The notes under the pieces: generated by a model
The model's database searches: none
What the model was told of the DNA's origin: nothing
What the model saw: only the letters and a program-made list of their open reading frames with translations
Part shown: positions 35,795-44,216 of the stretch, in pieces
Layout of the letters: the number at the start of each line of letters is the position of its first letter
How positions within the stretch are numbered: the first letter of the stretch is position 1
IMG/VR virus record: IMGVR_UViG_3300025430_000028
Location: 1-55,475 of that record
Direction: 5' to 3' (one strand)
Source: a virus
Length of the DNA stretch: 55,475 nucleotides
Translations under genes and position numbers: made by a program

Positions 35795-37873
35795 TTAATT
35801 TAAGCTTCCTCCAACTGATTGATAGTCTTTTTGATAAACTTTAATAATTGGTTCTGATATTCTATTTGGAGAATTTAATGGTTCTAATGCACAACATAGT
35901 GTAATCATAGCAGCAACAACTAAATCCGATTTAGTTCTATTTTCTGCTTCAAATAATAACATTTGTTCTAATAATACATCAAAATATACTGTCTGACAAT
36001 AGCTATTTTTATCTTCATAATCATCAACATAAGCTATTAAAGTATCTAATTGTCTTGTCATTGCAAAAGGAGTAATAGGGAATCCATAATATCTTTCCTC
36101 TGAACTTCTTTTTTCTATAGGAATACAACTTAATGGATATTTGCCTAAATAACCCAGCCTTCCTCTATCTTTAAAATATTCAAAATAACTATCGGCAGTT
36201 TTTTCAATCCATATTTTGCATCCATAATATTCAGAAGCCAACATCATCTGTTCATGGAAAAGCTCCTTAGTTCTTGGTCTACCAAAATACATAGCAATTA
36301 ATTGCATTGTTTTTCTATTCATTACAAAAGCCCCAGCCATAGAACCGTATTTGCGTCCTCCTTGAGAAGCACTAAATCCATCAGCTCCAATTACATAATC
36401 TGAGATATTTGCAGGCCTTCTTAATTTATCTCTTATTTGAAATTTATTCTCTTTACCTTTCTCTGGGAATGAAAGTATTTTCCAAACACCCGATTCTTCT
36501 TCTCTCCATCCAACTGTTTGGTCTAATTTTCTATAAAAAGTAACTGTTCTAAATACTGGAGGATTTTCTTCTATATGCTTTAATTGCTTCTTTATATTTA
36601 TAGAATTAAAATGGCATCCAGAAATAGCAGACATAAACATTTCATCTTCATCACATGGATTCATACGTATCTCTTCTTCTAATTCATCTCCATCCATTCC
36701 ATCACGTCTCTTTACAGCTATATAACTTCTAGCACCCATTAATATATCTTCCTCAGATAATTCAGATATTAAATCATTCGTTTCTTCATCTCTTTTAACC
36801 CATTTTGATACTAAATATCTATATTGTTCATCTGTTGGAGTGTCTATTACACTCATTCCATACTCATCAATAAAACCTTCGTATCCATCATATGCAGGAG
36901 TAAAATATCTAACAAGCCTATTTGTTGTAGGTTTCTTTTTAAAATGGTCGGCAGCCTTCCAAATCTTTTGAAACTCAGCTCCACTACCTTTTGTTAAACT
37001 ATTTACAGTAGATGGCATCTCTACAAAACCAACTCTCTTAACCCCTTTAACTAATGTTTTAGATACGATTGAAAGTAATTGAGATGCAGGCACTTCTTTG
37101 GGTAATTTACCAAACTCATCTAATAATATACGACTCATTCTACCTCTATCGTAAGCATTTAATACAGGAGCTTTGTAATTAATCCTAGACCTATGTCCGG
37201 AATCTTCACTCATTGCAGCAGCTTCTCCTTCTTTTATATTTTGAGACTTATGGGCGAATACTAATTCAGTTACAGCATCTTCTTTATTAGTTTGCTTTGG
37301 TTTTAAAAATACAGGTAATTGCCTATACCCAAATGAAATCATATCCGTAAAAGTATCCCTACCATCATCTTTTGTCTTAGAAATCAAACCGCAGTTTGAA
37401 TTTTTAAAGAATATAGCTTCGTAAACAAGATTAGAACAAGCTTGAGATGAAGCCCCTTCACGTCTTTTTTTACCTCTAATAACACCCAAAACCCATAAAA
37501 TAGACTCCCAATAATTTAAATACAAATAATATCTTCTATCTGTATCACGATATGATGGATATATGTCATCCTCAAGCTTCCACCATTGTAAATAAAAATA
37601 ATTTTTACCTGTTATATAAGTAGGTACTTCATTATTTAAAAACCAATATCCTTGCTTACATCTTTTAACTTCTTCTGATGCATAAGCTTCTTGAGCATCT
37701 GTAAGTAATAAATCTCCATTTTTATCATATACAACCTTATCAAAGAATTTAGGTAACTCTTTTCTTTGCCACTTTTGTTGTTCCTTAGGGCAACCATAGC
37801 CATCTATTTTTTCAATAGGCGGTTGTTCTGGTAGCTTAATATTGGTATTATATATATTTATTGTTTCTTGCAT
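35795..37873 (-). CDS. terL: Terminase large subunit
   Basis: 692 residues. The N-terminal ATPase carries a variant Walker A (KKRREGASSQ, 135-144; the consensus GxxGxGK[ST] is not preserved), Walker B RILLDEFGK (248-256) and a motif III-like region near KRVGFVEMPSTVN. The C-terminal nuclease starts YVIGADGFSAS with Asp498 as the first metal ligand. Length and the KRREGASS-type P-loop are as I expect for TerL of crAss-like phages. It pumps and cuts DNA during packaging. Its start shares one base with the stop of the upstream coiled-coil gene. High confidence despite the altered Walker A. Confidence 0.9.
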   Translation of the reverse strand: MQETINIYNTNIKLPEQPPIEKIDGYGCPKEQQKWQRKELPKFFDKVVYDKNGDLLLTDAQEAYASEEVKRCKQGYWFLNNEVPTYITGKNYFYLQWWKLEDDIYPSYRDTDRRYYLYLNYWESILWVLGVIRGKKRREGASSQACSNLVYEAIFFKNSNCGLISKTKDDGRDTFTDMISFGYRQLPVFLKPKQTNKEDAVTELVFAHKSQNIKEGEAAAMSEDSGHRSRINYKAPVLNAYDRGRMSRILLDEFGKLPKEVPASQLLSIVSKTLVKGVKRVGFVEMPSTVNSLTKGSGAEFQKIWKAADHFKKKPTTNRLVRYFTPAYDGYEGFIDEYGMSVIDTPTDEQYRYLVSKWVKRDEETNDLISELSEEDILMGARSYIAVKRRDGMDGDELEEEIRMNPCDEDEMFMSAISGCHFNSINIKKQLKHIEENPPVFRTVTFYRKLDQTVGWREEESGVWKILSFPEKGKENKFQIRDKLRRPANISDYVIGADGFSASQGGRKYGSMAGAFVMNRKTMQLIAMYFGRPRTKELFHEQMMLASEYYGCKIWIEKTADSYFEYFKDRGRLGYLGKYPLSCIPIEKRSSEERYYGFPITPFAMTRQLDTLIAYVDDYEDKNSYCQTVYFDVLLEQMLLFEAENRTKSDLVVAAMITLCCALEPLNSPNRISEPIIKVYQKDYQSVGGSLN

Positions 37874-38223
37874 TAATCTCTTTTATCTGCTATTGTATCT
37901 ACGAAAGGCTTCTTGGTTGTATCTTTTTTCTCATCTCCTGTTATACCTGCAATTACTCCCAAAGCGGATGCTGATGCAGAAATAGTCTCACATTTTTGCA
38001 ATAATAATATTATTCTATCAAATGCTTTACTATTCTTATCATCCATGTCTATATTCTCTAAATTTTGCTTATTTAAAGTATTAGCCATCTCAGACATTTT
38101 TCTTTGAAGACTATAATATAATTTAGCATCTCCATTTTCATATTTTTGTTTTTCACCTAATAAAAAAGCATTTGAGGCTTCTAAGTCTTTTATTTTGTTT
38201 TGTAATTCTATAATATCTTCCAT
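37873..38223 (-). CDS. Coiled-coil protein in the small-terminase position
   Basis: 116 residues with an N-terminal coiled coil (LQNKIKDLEASNAFLLGEKQ) and a second helical part (FDRIILLLQKCETISASASA), ending KKDTTKKPFVDTIADKRD. It directly precedes the large terminase with a one-base stop/start overlap, the usual place for a small terminase subunit. No helix-turn-helix is evident, so the DNA-recognition role is only an inference from position. Confidence 0.5.
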   Translation of the reverse strand: MEDIIELQNKIKDLEASNAFLLGEKQKYENGDAKLYYSLQRKMSEMANTLNKQNLENIDMDDKNSKAFDRIILLLQKCETISASASALGVIAGITGDEKKDTTKKPFVDTIADKRD

Positions 38224-38224
38224 A

Positions 38225-38890
38225 TTAATTTATTTTAATTGCATCTTCTGGAGTTAATCCAATTAATAATTCTCCTTTTTCAACTAACTTAGTTGTAATA
38301 TTATCTATACAAATAACTTCTTCTCGTTCGTTATATTCTTTTTCAAAATGCCTTAGCCTTATAATCCTTTGTTCTCTATCATCATCTCCCTGATATATTA
38401 TTTCATAATCACTAGCCTTTAATACATCGCATACTTTACCTTTTAATTCACCACTTGTAATGTACAATTTATTTTTTATAACAATAGGCGGAACTCCTAC
38501 CATTGATGCTGAATATGGTTTAAATATTCTAAGCGCAGTAGCATATCCATGACATGGAGTATAGCCTTCCGAGCTATCCTTTCTATATAAAAAGCAATCT
38601 GACTCTGGTATTGAAAACAATTTTATATCTGAATCAGATATTAATATGCCTGCATTTTCATTATCAAATATCCTATTTACTTCATGAGTAGAGTTATGGT
38701 GTATCAATACTTCATATCCACTTGGTATATTTTCTGATGATACTATAATAGCATTTACTGACTGAGTCTCTCTTCTATTAAGATTTTCAACCCCTCTTTC
38801 TAGTCTTATTTTAGTTCCATCATTGAAAGTATGGCTATTTTTCCTTTCAAGGTCTACTTTTATTACTGTTCTTCCTTTTACGTGTTTCAT
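38225..38890 (-). CDS. Conserved phage protein, possibly GroES-like fold
   Basis: 221 residues, beta-rich, starting MKHVKGRTVIKVDLERKNSH. The first 85 residues (GRTVIKVDLE, then TKIRLERGVENLNRRETQSV, then IPSGYEVLIHHNSTHEVN) loosely resemble a GroES beta barrel, in which a valine-rich first strand is followed by a loop and a glycine-rich return. The C-terminal half (ITSGELKGKVCDVLKASDYE) is a separate beta domain. It lies 1 bp upstream of the coiled-coil terminase gene. From memory, similar proteins occur near terminase in Bacteroidota phages without assigned function. The fold suggestion is weak. Confidence 0.45.
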   Translation of the reverse strand: MKHVKGRTVIKVDLERKNSHTFNDGTKIRLERGVENLNRRETQSVNAIIVSSENIPSGYEVLIHHNSTHEVNRIFDNENAGILISDSDIKLFSIPESDCFLYRKDSSEGYTPCHGYATALRIFKPYSASMVGVPPIVIKNKLYITSGELKGKVCDVLKASDYEIIYQGDDDREQRIIRLRHFEKEYNEREEVICIDNITTKLVEKGELLIGLTPEDAIKIN

Positions 38891-38901
38891 TGTTTTTTAT
38901 T

Positions 38902-39573
38902 TTACATTCCGGGTGTTTCTCTAACTAATTTTTGTAAATCAGGATTTTTTTTGATTATATTTTCCCTTATATCTATAACTCTTTTACCATATACAGGATT
39001 TTTATTCATATTTAATGGCTTACTACCTACATTCATTCCATAATAAGTATTAGTATTATCTTCACTCTTAGGACTTATTACACCATATCCATTCCAAGAT
39101 TGTATTAAATCTGGTTCATTTGTTTTACCTAAATTATTTTTAGCATGATTAATTTTATCTTTAAGCATATCCATAAACATAGCTATATGGTCTCCATCAT
39201 TCTTTATAAACTTCTCATGGTAGTTATCATCATAATTTTGACTTATTTGAAATGGATTATCCGGCCTACTATCAGAAGAAGAACCATATCCTGATTCCTG
39301 ATGCGCCATAGCTAATGCAGTATTGGGGTCTATGCCTTTTATCTTGGCTTGACGTATAATTTCTTTAAGTAATCCAGTATCTGCGGTATAATTTAATTTA
39401 TTCTTATCTGTAATTTTATTACCACTTGCAGCATCAACAGTCCTATTATCTGCTATTTTTATTACATCTGGTAAAGGATTAGAAGTATAAATCTTTAAGG
39501 GTAAAGTACTTAACTGATTGGCCTCAACTGCTCTTTGTGGTTGTGGCTGAGGTTTTAAAAATCCTAGTGGCAT
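38902..39573 (-). CDS. Lytic transglycosylase-like virion lysozyme
   Basis: 223 residues. The pattern IDPNTALAMAHQESGYGSSS (81-100) is that of the SLT/transglycosylase core: catalytic Glu93 in the QES motif followed by the glycine turn, then NPFQIS (105-110). Further SLT-like text is DLIQSWNGYG. No signal peptide; the N-terminus is Pro/Gln-rich (LKPQPQPQRAVEAN). Such enzymes without export signals are usually packed in virions to cut the wall during DNA entry. It lies 2 bp from the glycosyltransferase-like gene and 11 bp from its other neighbour. Confidence 0.75.
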   Translation of the reverse strand: MPLGFLKPQPQPQRAVEANQLSTLPLKIYTSNPLPDVIKIADNRTVDAASGNKITDKNKLNYTADTGLLKEIIRQAKIKGIDPNTALAMAHQESGYGSSSDSRPDNPFQISQNYDDNYHEKFIKNDGDHIAMFMDMLKDKINHAKNNLGKTNEPDLIQSWNGYGVISPKSEDNTNTYYGMNVGSKPLNMNKNPVYGKRVIDIRENIIKKNPDLQKLVRETPGM

Positions 39574-39574
39574 A

Positions 39575-40393
39575 TTAAATATTTTTGTGCAAGTTAACTA
39601 ATTTTTCAAAATAATACTCTAAAGCGTTCTGATGATAGAAACCATAATTATGATTCCCTACAAATGGAGTGCAATTTGGTGCTGACCCAAATAATTCTAA
39701 AATACTAGGCAAATTCATTGCTCTATTTAAATTCCAACAAAAACTTTGATTTCCTAAAAAGAATTTACTTTCCTGCATTATTTGAGCTAATTCTAAAAAA
39801 TTATCAACTTGAAGATATGGTAAATCTAAATCCCATTTATCGCAAAATTCTGCATGTTCATTTGGAGTTCCTGTAAATAAAATATCATTTTCATATTTCT
39901 TTAAAAAGTAATAATGAATAAATTGATTTCTATATCTACTTGTAAAATTTACTAATATTTTTCCCTTGCATCTTTCAGGTATCGTTCCACGTGGAACTTC
40001 TATCCATGCTCTTGAAATATCATAAGCTAAATCAGGGAAAGCCAAAGCATACCAAGATTGCAAAGAACCAAATGGCATATTTACATCTATCTTTCCTCTT
40101 ATATCGTTAAAATCTACAATTATTTCTTGCCCAGTAAACTCTTCTAGTTTCGATATATATGGTTGACATTCAATCAATGGCTTTATTAAATCAAACATAT
40201 TTTTATTACACATAACTTGTTTCCCATTTTCTTGAGTGGGATGAGTGTAATTTTGATGATATATGCCATCAACATTTAATTGCTGCATATATACAATTTG
40301 ATTTCCGGTTAATTCCCAAAACCCTTTTAATCCTGCAAGAGATGCAATAAGGTCTCCTATGTTACACGAGTGTCTTACTGTAATTGGTTTCAT
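39575..40393 (-). CDS. GT-B glycosyltransferase, family 9-like
   Basis: 272 residues. The N-terminus (VRHSCNIGDLIASLAGLKGF) has the G-D-x-I-x-x-L/A pattern of heptosyltransferase-like GT9 enzymes, and the second half (GKILVNFTSRYRNQFIHYYF; NDILFTGTPNEHAEFC; FLELAQIMQESKFFLGNQSF) matches their nucleotide-sugar domain, with the conserved glycine before the D/N and a C-terminal MNLPSILELFG. Substrate unknown. Its stop is 2 bp from the transglycosylase gene and its start overlaps the methyltransferase gene by 4 bp. It may modify a virion glycoprotein or host surface sugar. Confidence 0.7.
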   Translation of the reverse strand: MKPITVRHSCNIGDLIASLAGLKGFWELTGNQIVYMQQLNVDGIYHQNYTHPTQENGKQVMCNKNMFDLIKPLIECQPYISKLEEFTGQEIIVDFNDIRGKIDVNMPFGSLQSWYALAFPDLAYDISRAWIEVPRGTIPERCKGKILVNFTSRYRNQFIHYYFLKKYENDILFTGTPNEHAEFCDKWDLDLPYLQVDNFLELAQIMQESKFFLGNQSFCWNLNRAMNLPSILELFGSAPNCTPFVGNHNYGFYHQNALEYYFEKLVNLHKNI

Positions 40394-41031
40394 TTTAAAC
40401 TTTTTACTTTTTTATATAATCTTACATGCCTATTTATAGGATGAAGCTTTTCAAATCCTTTGAAATACATTAATACATCTAATCCAACATGAGAAAATAT
40501 AGTTGAGTGACCTATACTTGGCTCTATATATGTAAAATCTTCTAATGAAATATTTTCCTCCTTAGCAACATCTGTAAAAGAGGTTTCAATATAAAGTATT
40601 CCATCTTTATGCAATACACTACTTATTAAATCTATTTCATCAAACGGATGGCTCAAATGTTCTATTACCTCAACCATTGTTACTGCATGAAATATTGGTT
40701 GATTTGGGATATACTGAAAATCTGAATTATATTTATCATAACCAAAACAAGTAAACCCAGATTTATTAAAATCCTCTACTAACATACCATGACCACAACC
40801 AAAGTCAAGAATATTAATGCCATTTTTATTGCCCCCAAATATATTAGATATTCTATTAATCCTTTCTTGATTCTGTTGTTCATTTCTTTCTATTTCCATA
40901 CCTCCACCAACCATATCTTCATTATTTAAAGGGCCACTAAATAATGTCTTACATCCCTTACATTCATAATATTGAACATCTTTTTTCTTTAATCTAGGCA
41001 TTGACTTGTTAGTGCAGATTGGGCAGTTCAT
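40390..41031 (-). CDS. Zinc-ribbon SAM-dependent methyltransferase
   Basis: I use the ATG at 41031 (MNCPICTNKSMPRLKKKDVQ), since an ATG 27 bp upstream overlaps the likely promoter area. 213 residues: an N-terminal zinc ribbon (Cys3, Cys6, Cys24, Cys27), then a class I methyltransferase with motif I ILDFGCGHG (about 74-82), an acidic residue after FGYDKYN, and VEVIEHLSHP, then LYIETSF. This CxxC-ribbon plus Methyltransf_23 pattern is typical of sugar or small-molecule methylases in polysaccharide clusters. Overlap of 4 bp with the glycosyltransferase gene suggests that the two act together. Confidence 0.75.
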   Translation of the reverse strand: MNCPICTNKSMPRLKKKDVQYYECKGCKTLFSGPLNNEDMVGGGMEIERNEQQNQERINRISNIFGGNKNGINILDFGCGHGMLVEDFNKSGFTCFGYDKYNSDFQYIPNQPIFHAVTMVEVIEHLSHPFDEIDLISSVLHKDGILYIETSFTDVAKEENISLEDFTYIEPSIGHSTIFSHVGLDVLMYFKGFEKLHPINRHVRLYKKVKSLK

Positions 41032-41045
41032 TGCATTTTGTTTTT

Positions 41046-41095
41046 TATATTTGACCAAAAATATGTAATTTAGCTATTCATTCATTCATTCATTC
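41046..41095 (+). promoter_or_regulatory. Promoter box and ATTC-repeat leader of the orphan gene
   Basis: TATATTTG (41046-41053) matches TAnnTTTG on the plus strand. The leader then carries CAAAAATATGT and five tandem ATTC units (41076-41095), 15 bp before the ATG at 41111. The same elements, with three ATTC units, precede the holin-like gene at 2806. On the opposite strand TATTTTTG (41063-41056) could serve the methyltransferase gene. Confidence 0.5.
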
Positions 41096-41110
41096 ATAAA
41101 TTATTTAAAA

Positions 41111-41356
41111 ATGGCACAGATTTTCGCAGTTAATGTTTATGCAATTAACTACAATGCACCTTTGAAAACTCCTCAGTTTCAAGGATTTAACCCAACAAAT
41201 GTTAAGTTCCGTCCAGCATCATCAGGAACAGTATCTGCTTCAGGACAAATTCTTTACGGTATCGTAGAAGAATTACCTAGAGGTCTTAATGTAGACAGCG
41301 TTCAGTTTGCTGTTGTTGAAACAGTTTCTCAATTAGTTGCATTAGCTAATGCTTAA
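41111..41356 (+). CDS. Orphan 81-residue protein, independently transcribed
   Basis: 81 residues starting MAQIFAVNVYAINYNAPLKT and ending VVETVSQLVALANA, beta-rich, nearly devoid of charge clusters. Codon use is regular and more GC-rich than its neighbours, like the capsid gene, suggesting high expression. It is a single plus-strand gene inside a long minus-strand block, with its own promoter box and leader and a strong terminator directly behind. This looks like a moron or a highly expressed small structural or effector protein. I do not recognise a family. No signal peptide and no membrane segment. Confidence 0.75.
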   Translation: MAQIFAVNVYAINYNAPLKTPQFQGFNPTNVKFRPASSGTVSASGQILYGIVEELPRGLNVDSVQFAVVETVSQLVALANA

Positions 41357-41378
41357 TTTTAAAAAGGAAATTAAGTTA

Positions 41379-41400
41379 GCCCCCTTTCGGGGGCTTTTTT
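41379..41400 (+). terminator. Strong rho-independent terminator of the orphan gene
   Basis: GCCCCC (41379-41384), loop TTTC, GGGGGC (41389-41394), then six T. A perfect 6-bp all-GC stem in an AT-rich region, 22 bp after the stop at 41356. Confidence 0.9.
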
Positions 41401-41407
41401 ATTTAAT

Positions 41408-41638
41408 TTAATTCAAAACATTTTTAGGCTTTGATACTAACCTATACTGTACAAAGTTTGAAACATTACCATTCCTATCTTTTTTTGATATAGGTATTGA
41501 TTGAATGTCATATCCTCTTTTTCTCATTGAGAATATATGAGCTGACAACCTTGTAACGCCATAAGCCTTAATAGCATCCCAAGATGTAATTGTTTTTTTA
41601 GAGAATAAATGATTCTCTACTTGTTGTTGTTTTGTCAT
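41408..41638 (-). CDS. Winged/HTH-type small DNA-binding protein
   Basis: 76 residues. Pattern VENHLFSKKTITSWDAIKAY, then GVTRLSAHIFSMRKRGYDIQ, matches the short phage helix-turn-helix family in which a first helix 'IT...A...YGVTRLSARI..LR.RGY.I' is followed by a beta wing (NFVQYRLV). It probably binds DNA as a regulator or replication accessory. It is the last gene of the minus-strand replication operon, 5 bp after its neighbour. Confidence 0.75.
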   Translation of the reverse strand: MTKQQQVENHLFSKKTITSWDAIKAYGVTRLSAHIFSMRKRGYDIQSIPISKKDRNGNVSNFVQYRLVSKPKNVLN

Positions 41639-41643
41639 TGTTT

Positions 41644-41904
41644 TTAATTTAAAATTTTAATAATTTCATTTTGTTCCATGCTTTTAATTTGGTCTAATGT
41701 TAAATCTAATTTTAAACCAATTTTAACTGGTATATGATAAGTTTTAGTAACCTTACCTTCCCATCTTTCTCCATTATCTAAATAAATATATCTACCTCTT
41801 TGTTCTTTTAATTTAACTCCTTTGCTATCTTTTGATATGATTATTTCTAATTCAGCTACCAAATTTCCTTCTTTGAAGTGTATTTTATCGGGGAACTCAG
41901 TCAT
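41644..41904 (-). CDS. Small protein of the replication operon, unknown
   Basis: I start at the ATG at 41904 (MTEFPDKIHFKEGNLVAELE), giving 86 residues; an ATG 42 bp upstream would overlap the SSB gene and gives an unlike N-terminus. The protein is Lys/Glu-rich with beta hairpins (RGRYIYLDNGERWEGKVTKT) and a helical end (LTLDQIKSMEQNEIIKIL). It lies 10 bp downstream of the SSB gene. No family is recognised. Possibly a regulator or DNA-binding accessory. Confidence 0.6.
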   Translation of the reverse strand: MTEFPDKIHFKEGNLVAELEIIISKDSKGVKLKEQRGRYIYLDNGERWEGKVTKTYHIPVKIGLKLDLTLDQIKSMEQNEIIKILN

Positions 41905-41914
41905 TATATTTAAT

Positions 41915-42295
41915 TTAGAATGGTAAATCGGTAGCAATATCTTCACTATTTACTTGAGTAATATTACTTGATTCAGACTTGGATAACAATTGAATGTTAC
42001 TTACTCTAACCTTTAATTGAGGAACTGTTTTGCCTTCTTTATTTGTATATAAAGTAACTTCAGGCGTTCCTTCAATAAATATTTGAGTTCCTTTCTTCAA
42101 ATACTGCGATATACCTGTTTTTTCTACCCAATAGGCGCAACTCATCCACAAAGTATCAGTAACATCAACTCCTTGAGAGTTTTTATACCTATTACTGTAA
42201 CACAGCGTAAAGTTTACAACATTCTTACCAAATGCATTGTTAACTACTGCATCATTACCTAAATTTCCAATTACTTGGATTCTACATAGTCCCAT
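41915..42295 (-). CDS. ssb: Single-stranded DNA-binding protein
   Basis: 126 residues with the OB-fold layout of bacterial SSB: N-terminal CRIQVIGNLGNDAVVNNAFG with VVNFTLCYSNRYKNSQGV, then DTLWMSCAYWVEKTGISQYL, KKGTQIFIEGTPEVTLYTNK and a beta end VRVSNIQLL. The C-terminal acidic tip ends DLPF, equivalent to the DIPF tip that recruits partner proteins. It coats ssDNA at the fork. It is 19 bp downstream of the primase-helicase gene in the same operon. Confidence 0.95.
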   Translation of the reverse strand: MGLCRIQVIGNLGNDAVVNNAFGKNVVNFTLCYSNRYKNSQGVDVTDTLWMSCAYWVEKTGISQYLKKGTQIFIEGTPEVTLYTNKEGKTVPQLKVRVSNIQLLSKSESSNITQVNSEDIATDLPF

Positions 42296-42314
42296 AATTA
42301 TTGTTTTTTATTGT

Positions 42315-44186
42315 TTAAAATGGAAAATTATCTTGTTCTGCTTTGTTATCAGGTATTAAACCATTTGTTTCTCTGAACATTATCTTATTAGCTTTATCTA
42401 TATCACAAAAAACATTATCAGATGAATCACAATACCTTTTAGTACTCCAGTTAAGTTGTATTTCAAAATGTCCCAACTTTCCTCCTGTTCTTTTTCTTTT
42501 TATTTTCTGAATATAAATTGTAACATGTGGGTCATTTTTATTTATATGGAAGTTGGGTCTATAATATGAAACAATATTATCACATTTATTACCCCACATA
42601 GCACCTCCTGCAATATCATACATATCAACTACTGGCAAAGACTTATCATCTTTATATGAAGGGTTTTTTGGGTGAGTAATTATACTATAAGATACTCCAT
42701 TTAATAATGCAAATCTCTTTACATCTTTTAATACTAAACTAAGATATTGGTCATCCCTCTCGTAAGGTTTTTGAGTCTTATCTAATTGATTAAATGGGTC
42801 AATCAAAACTCCATCAACTCCTTTCTTTAAAATTAAATATCTAAACTTCTTATGTATAGATTCTAGGTCATGTTCATCATCAGGATATACATAATAAATA
42901 TGTTCATTTATAAAATGACAAGCCATTACGTATTCATCTTCGGTCATATCTCCTAACCATTTACCAGCATACATTTCAACTAAGTCATCATAGAAATCAT
43001 TAGCAGGAAAATTCTCAGGAGAAAACACAGCCCACTTCCATCCATCATAAATACTCTTAGTAAGCATTAGTTGCAACCAAAAAAATGTCTTACCATGATT
43101 ACCATATCCAACAACTAAATTAACATCTCCCTTCTTCCATCTAAAATAATCATCCATCTCACCAAATCTTGTTGTAGGTGAAAGCTCAACTCCTTTCTTA
43201 AAGCTATCAAGCATAGAAGGAAATACATCTTCAAGATAATATATACCATCAATTGGTATAGAATTTGAATTTAAAATAACTTCCTGAACCTTCTCTTTAC
43301 CAAATGCTAATAAAACTTCGTTAAGGTCTTTACATGGTCTTTTAATTCCATTTCCGCCATCAATAACTTTATCATTTGGATATGCAACAAATCTACATTT
43401 TTCAACACCTAATCTTCTAATTAATTCTTCCCTAAGATTAGACCCAGCTTCGTCTCCATCAGTTGCAATAACAAACTCTTCTATTTCTGAAATCCATTCT
43501 GAACAATTATCTAAATAATCTAACTTCTGAGAGCCTTTACTAGCTCCATTTGGCACAGATAATATTCCCCATCTTCCTAATTCATGTTCAATGACTTCTC
43601 CATTTTTATCTGGCATTGGAGGATAATCATTTGAAAATCCACTTTCATAAACTGCTAATGCATCCCATTCTCCTTCAGTTATTATCGCACAATTCTTTCC
43701 ATTTAAAGTTTGCATACCAAAGAAAACTAATTCAGCATCTTTAATTAACCTAAAATTTTTAGCACCGTCTCTGTACTTCGCATTAACAATTTCTCCATTA
43801 CGAATATAAGGAAAAACAATGCACCTTTCTTTCTTTTGAGTTGAAGGCATCCACTCCTCTTTTCCATGAATTAAAAACTTATCTAAAGTTCTTTTTGAAA
43901 TACCTCTCTTAGCAGAATAATCAACAATTCTTTCGCTTAATTGAATTCCGCTTAACATACTTTGAGGAGGCTTTTGATATTTCTTAGCTTCTTTTCTTTC
44001 AAAGCTTCTTACGTTACCATGCCAGCCACAATGATGACAGTTATAAGCTCCTTCTGTAATATTCACAGATAGGCATGGGTCTTTTTTGTTTCTTCTACTG
44101 TCAGAGCATTTAGGGCATTGTGTTTTTTCAGTACCAGCTCTTTTTCTTAAAATAATTCCTAAGTTAGATAATTTGTCGTAGTACAT
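42315..44186 (-). CDS. Primase-helicase fusion (Toprim plus DnaB-type)
   Basis: 623 residues. N-terminal zinc motif CPKC (24-27) with CHHC (50-53), as in gp4-like primases. Toprim signature EGEWDALA (171-178) and DGDEAG (243-248). Then the DnaB-type helicase: Walker A GYGNHGKT (360-367), Walker B VLIDPFNQLD (about 460) and an H-loop region SIITHPKNP. It lays primers and unwinds the fork, as T7 gp4 does. No full DNA polymerase is seen in the window, so it probably loads the host polymerase. It starts 123 bp after the replication-type gene, with a dyad and promoter box in the gap. Toprim Glu and Asp residues appear intact. Confidence 0.9.
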   Translation of the reverse strand: MYYDKLSNLGIILRKRAGTEKTQCPKCSDSRRNKKDPCLSVNITEGAYNCHHCGWHGNVRSFERKEAKKYQKPPQSMLSGIQLSERIVDYSAKRGISKRTLDKFLIHGKEEWMPSTQKKERCIVFPYIRNGEIVNAKYRDGAKNFRLIKDAELVFFGMQTLNGKNCAIITEGEWDALAVYESGFSNDYPPMPDKNGEVIEHELGRWGILSVPNGASKGSQKLDYLDNCSEWISEIEEFVIATDGDEAGSNLREELIRRLGVEKCRFVAYPNDKVIDGGNGIKRPCKDLNEVLLAFGKEKVQEVILNSNSIPIDGIYYLEDVFPSMLDSFKKGVELSPTTRFGEMDDYFRWKKGDVNLVVGYGNHGKTFFWLQLMLTKSIYDGWKWAVFSPENFPANDFYDDLVEMYAGKWLGDMTEDEYVMACHFINEHIYYVYPDDEHDLESIHKKFRYLILKKGVDGVLIDPFNQLDKTQKPYERDDQYLSLVLKDVKRFALLNGVSYSIITHPKNPSYKDDKSLPVVDMYDIAGGAMWGNKCDNIVSYYRPNFHINKNDPHVTIYIQKIKRKRTGGKLGHFEIQLNWSTKRYCDSSDNVFCDIDKANKIMFRETNGLIPDNKAEQDNFPF

Positions 44187-44216
44187 TGCATTTTTTGTTT
44201 TAGCATTTTAAATACT

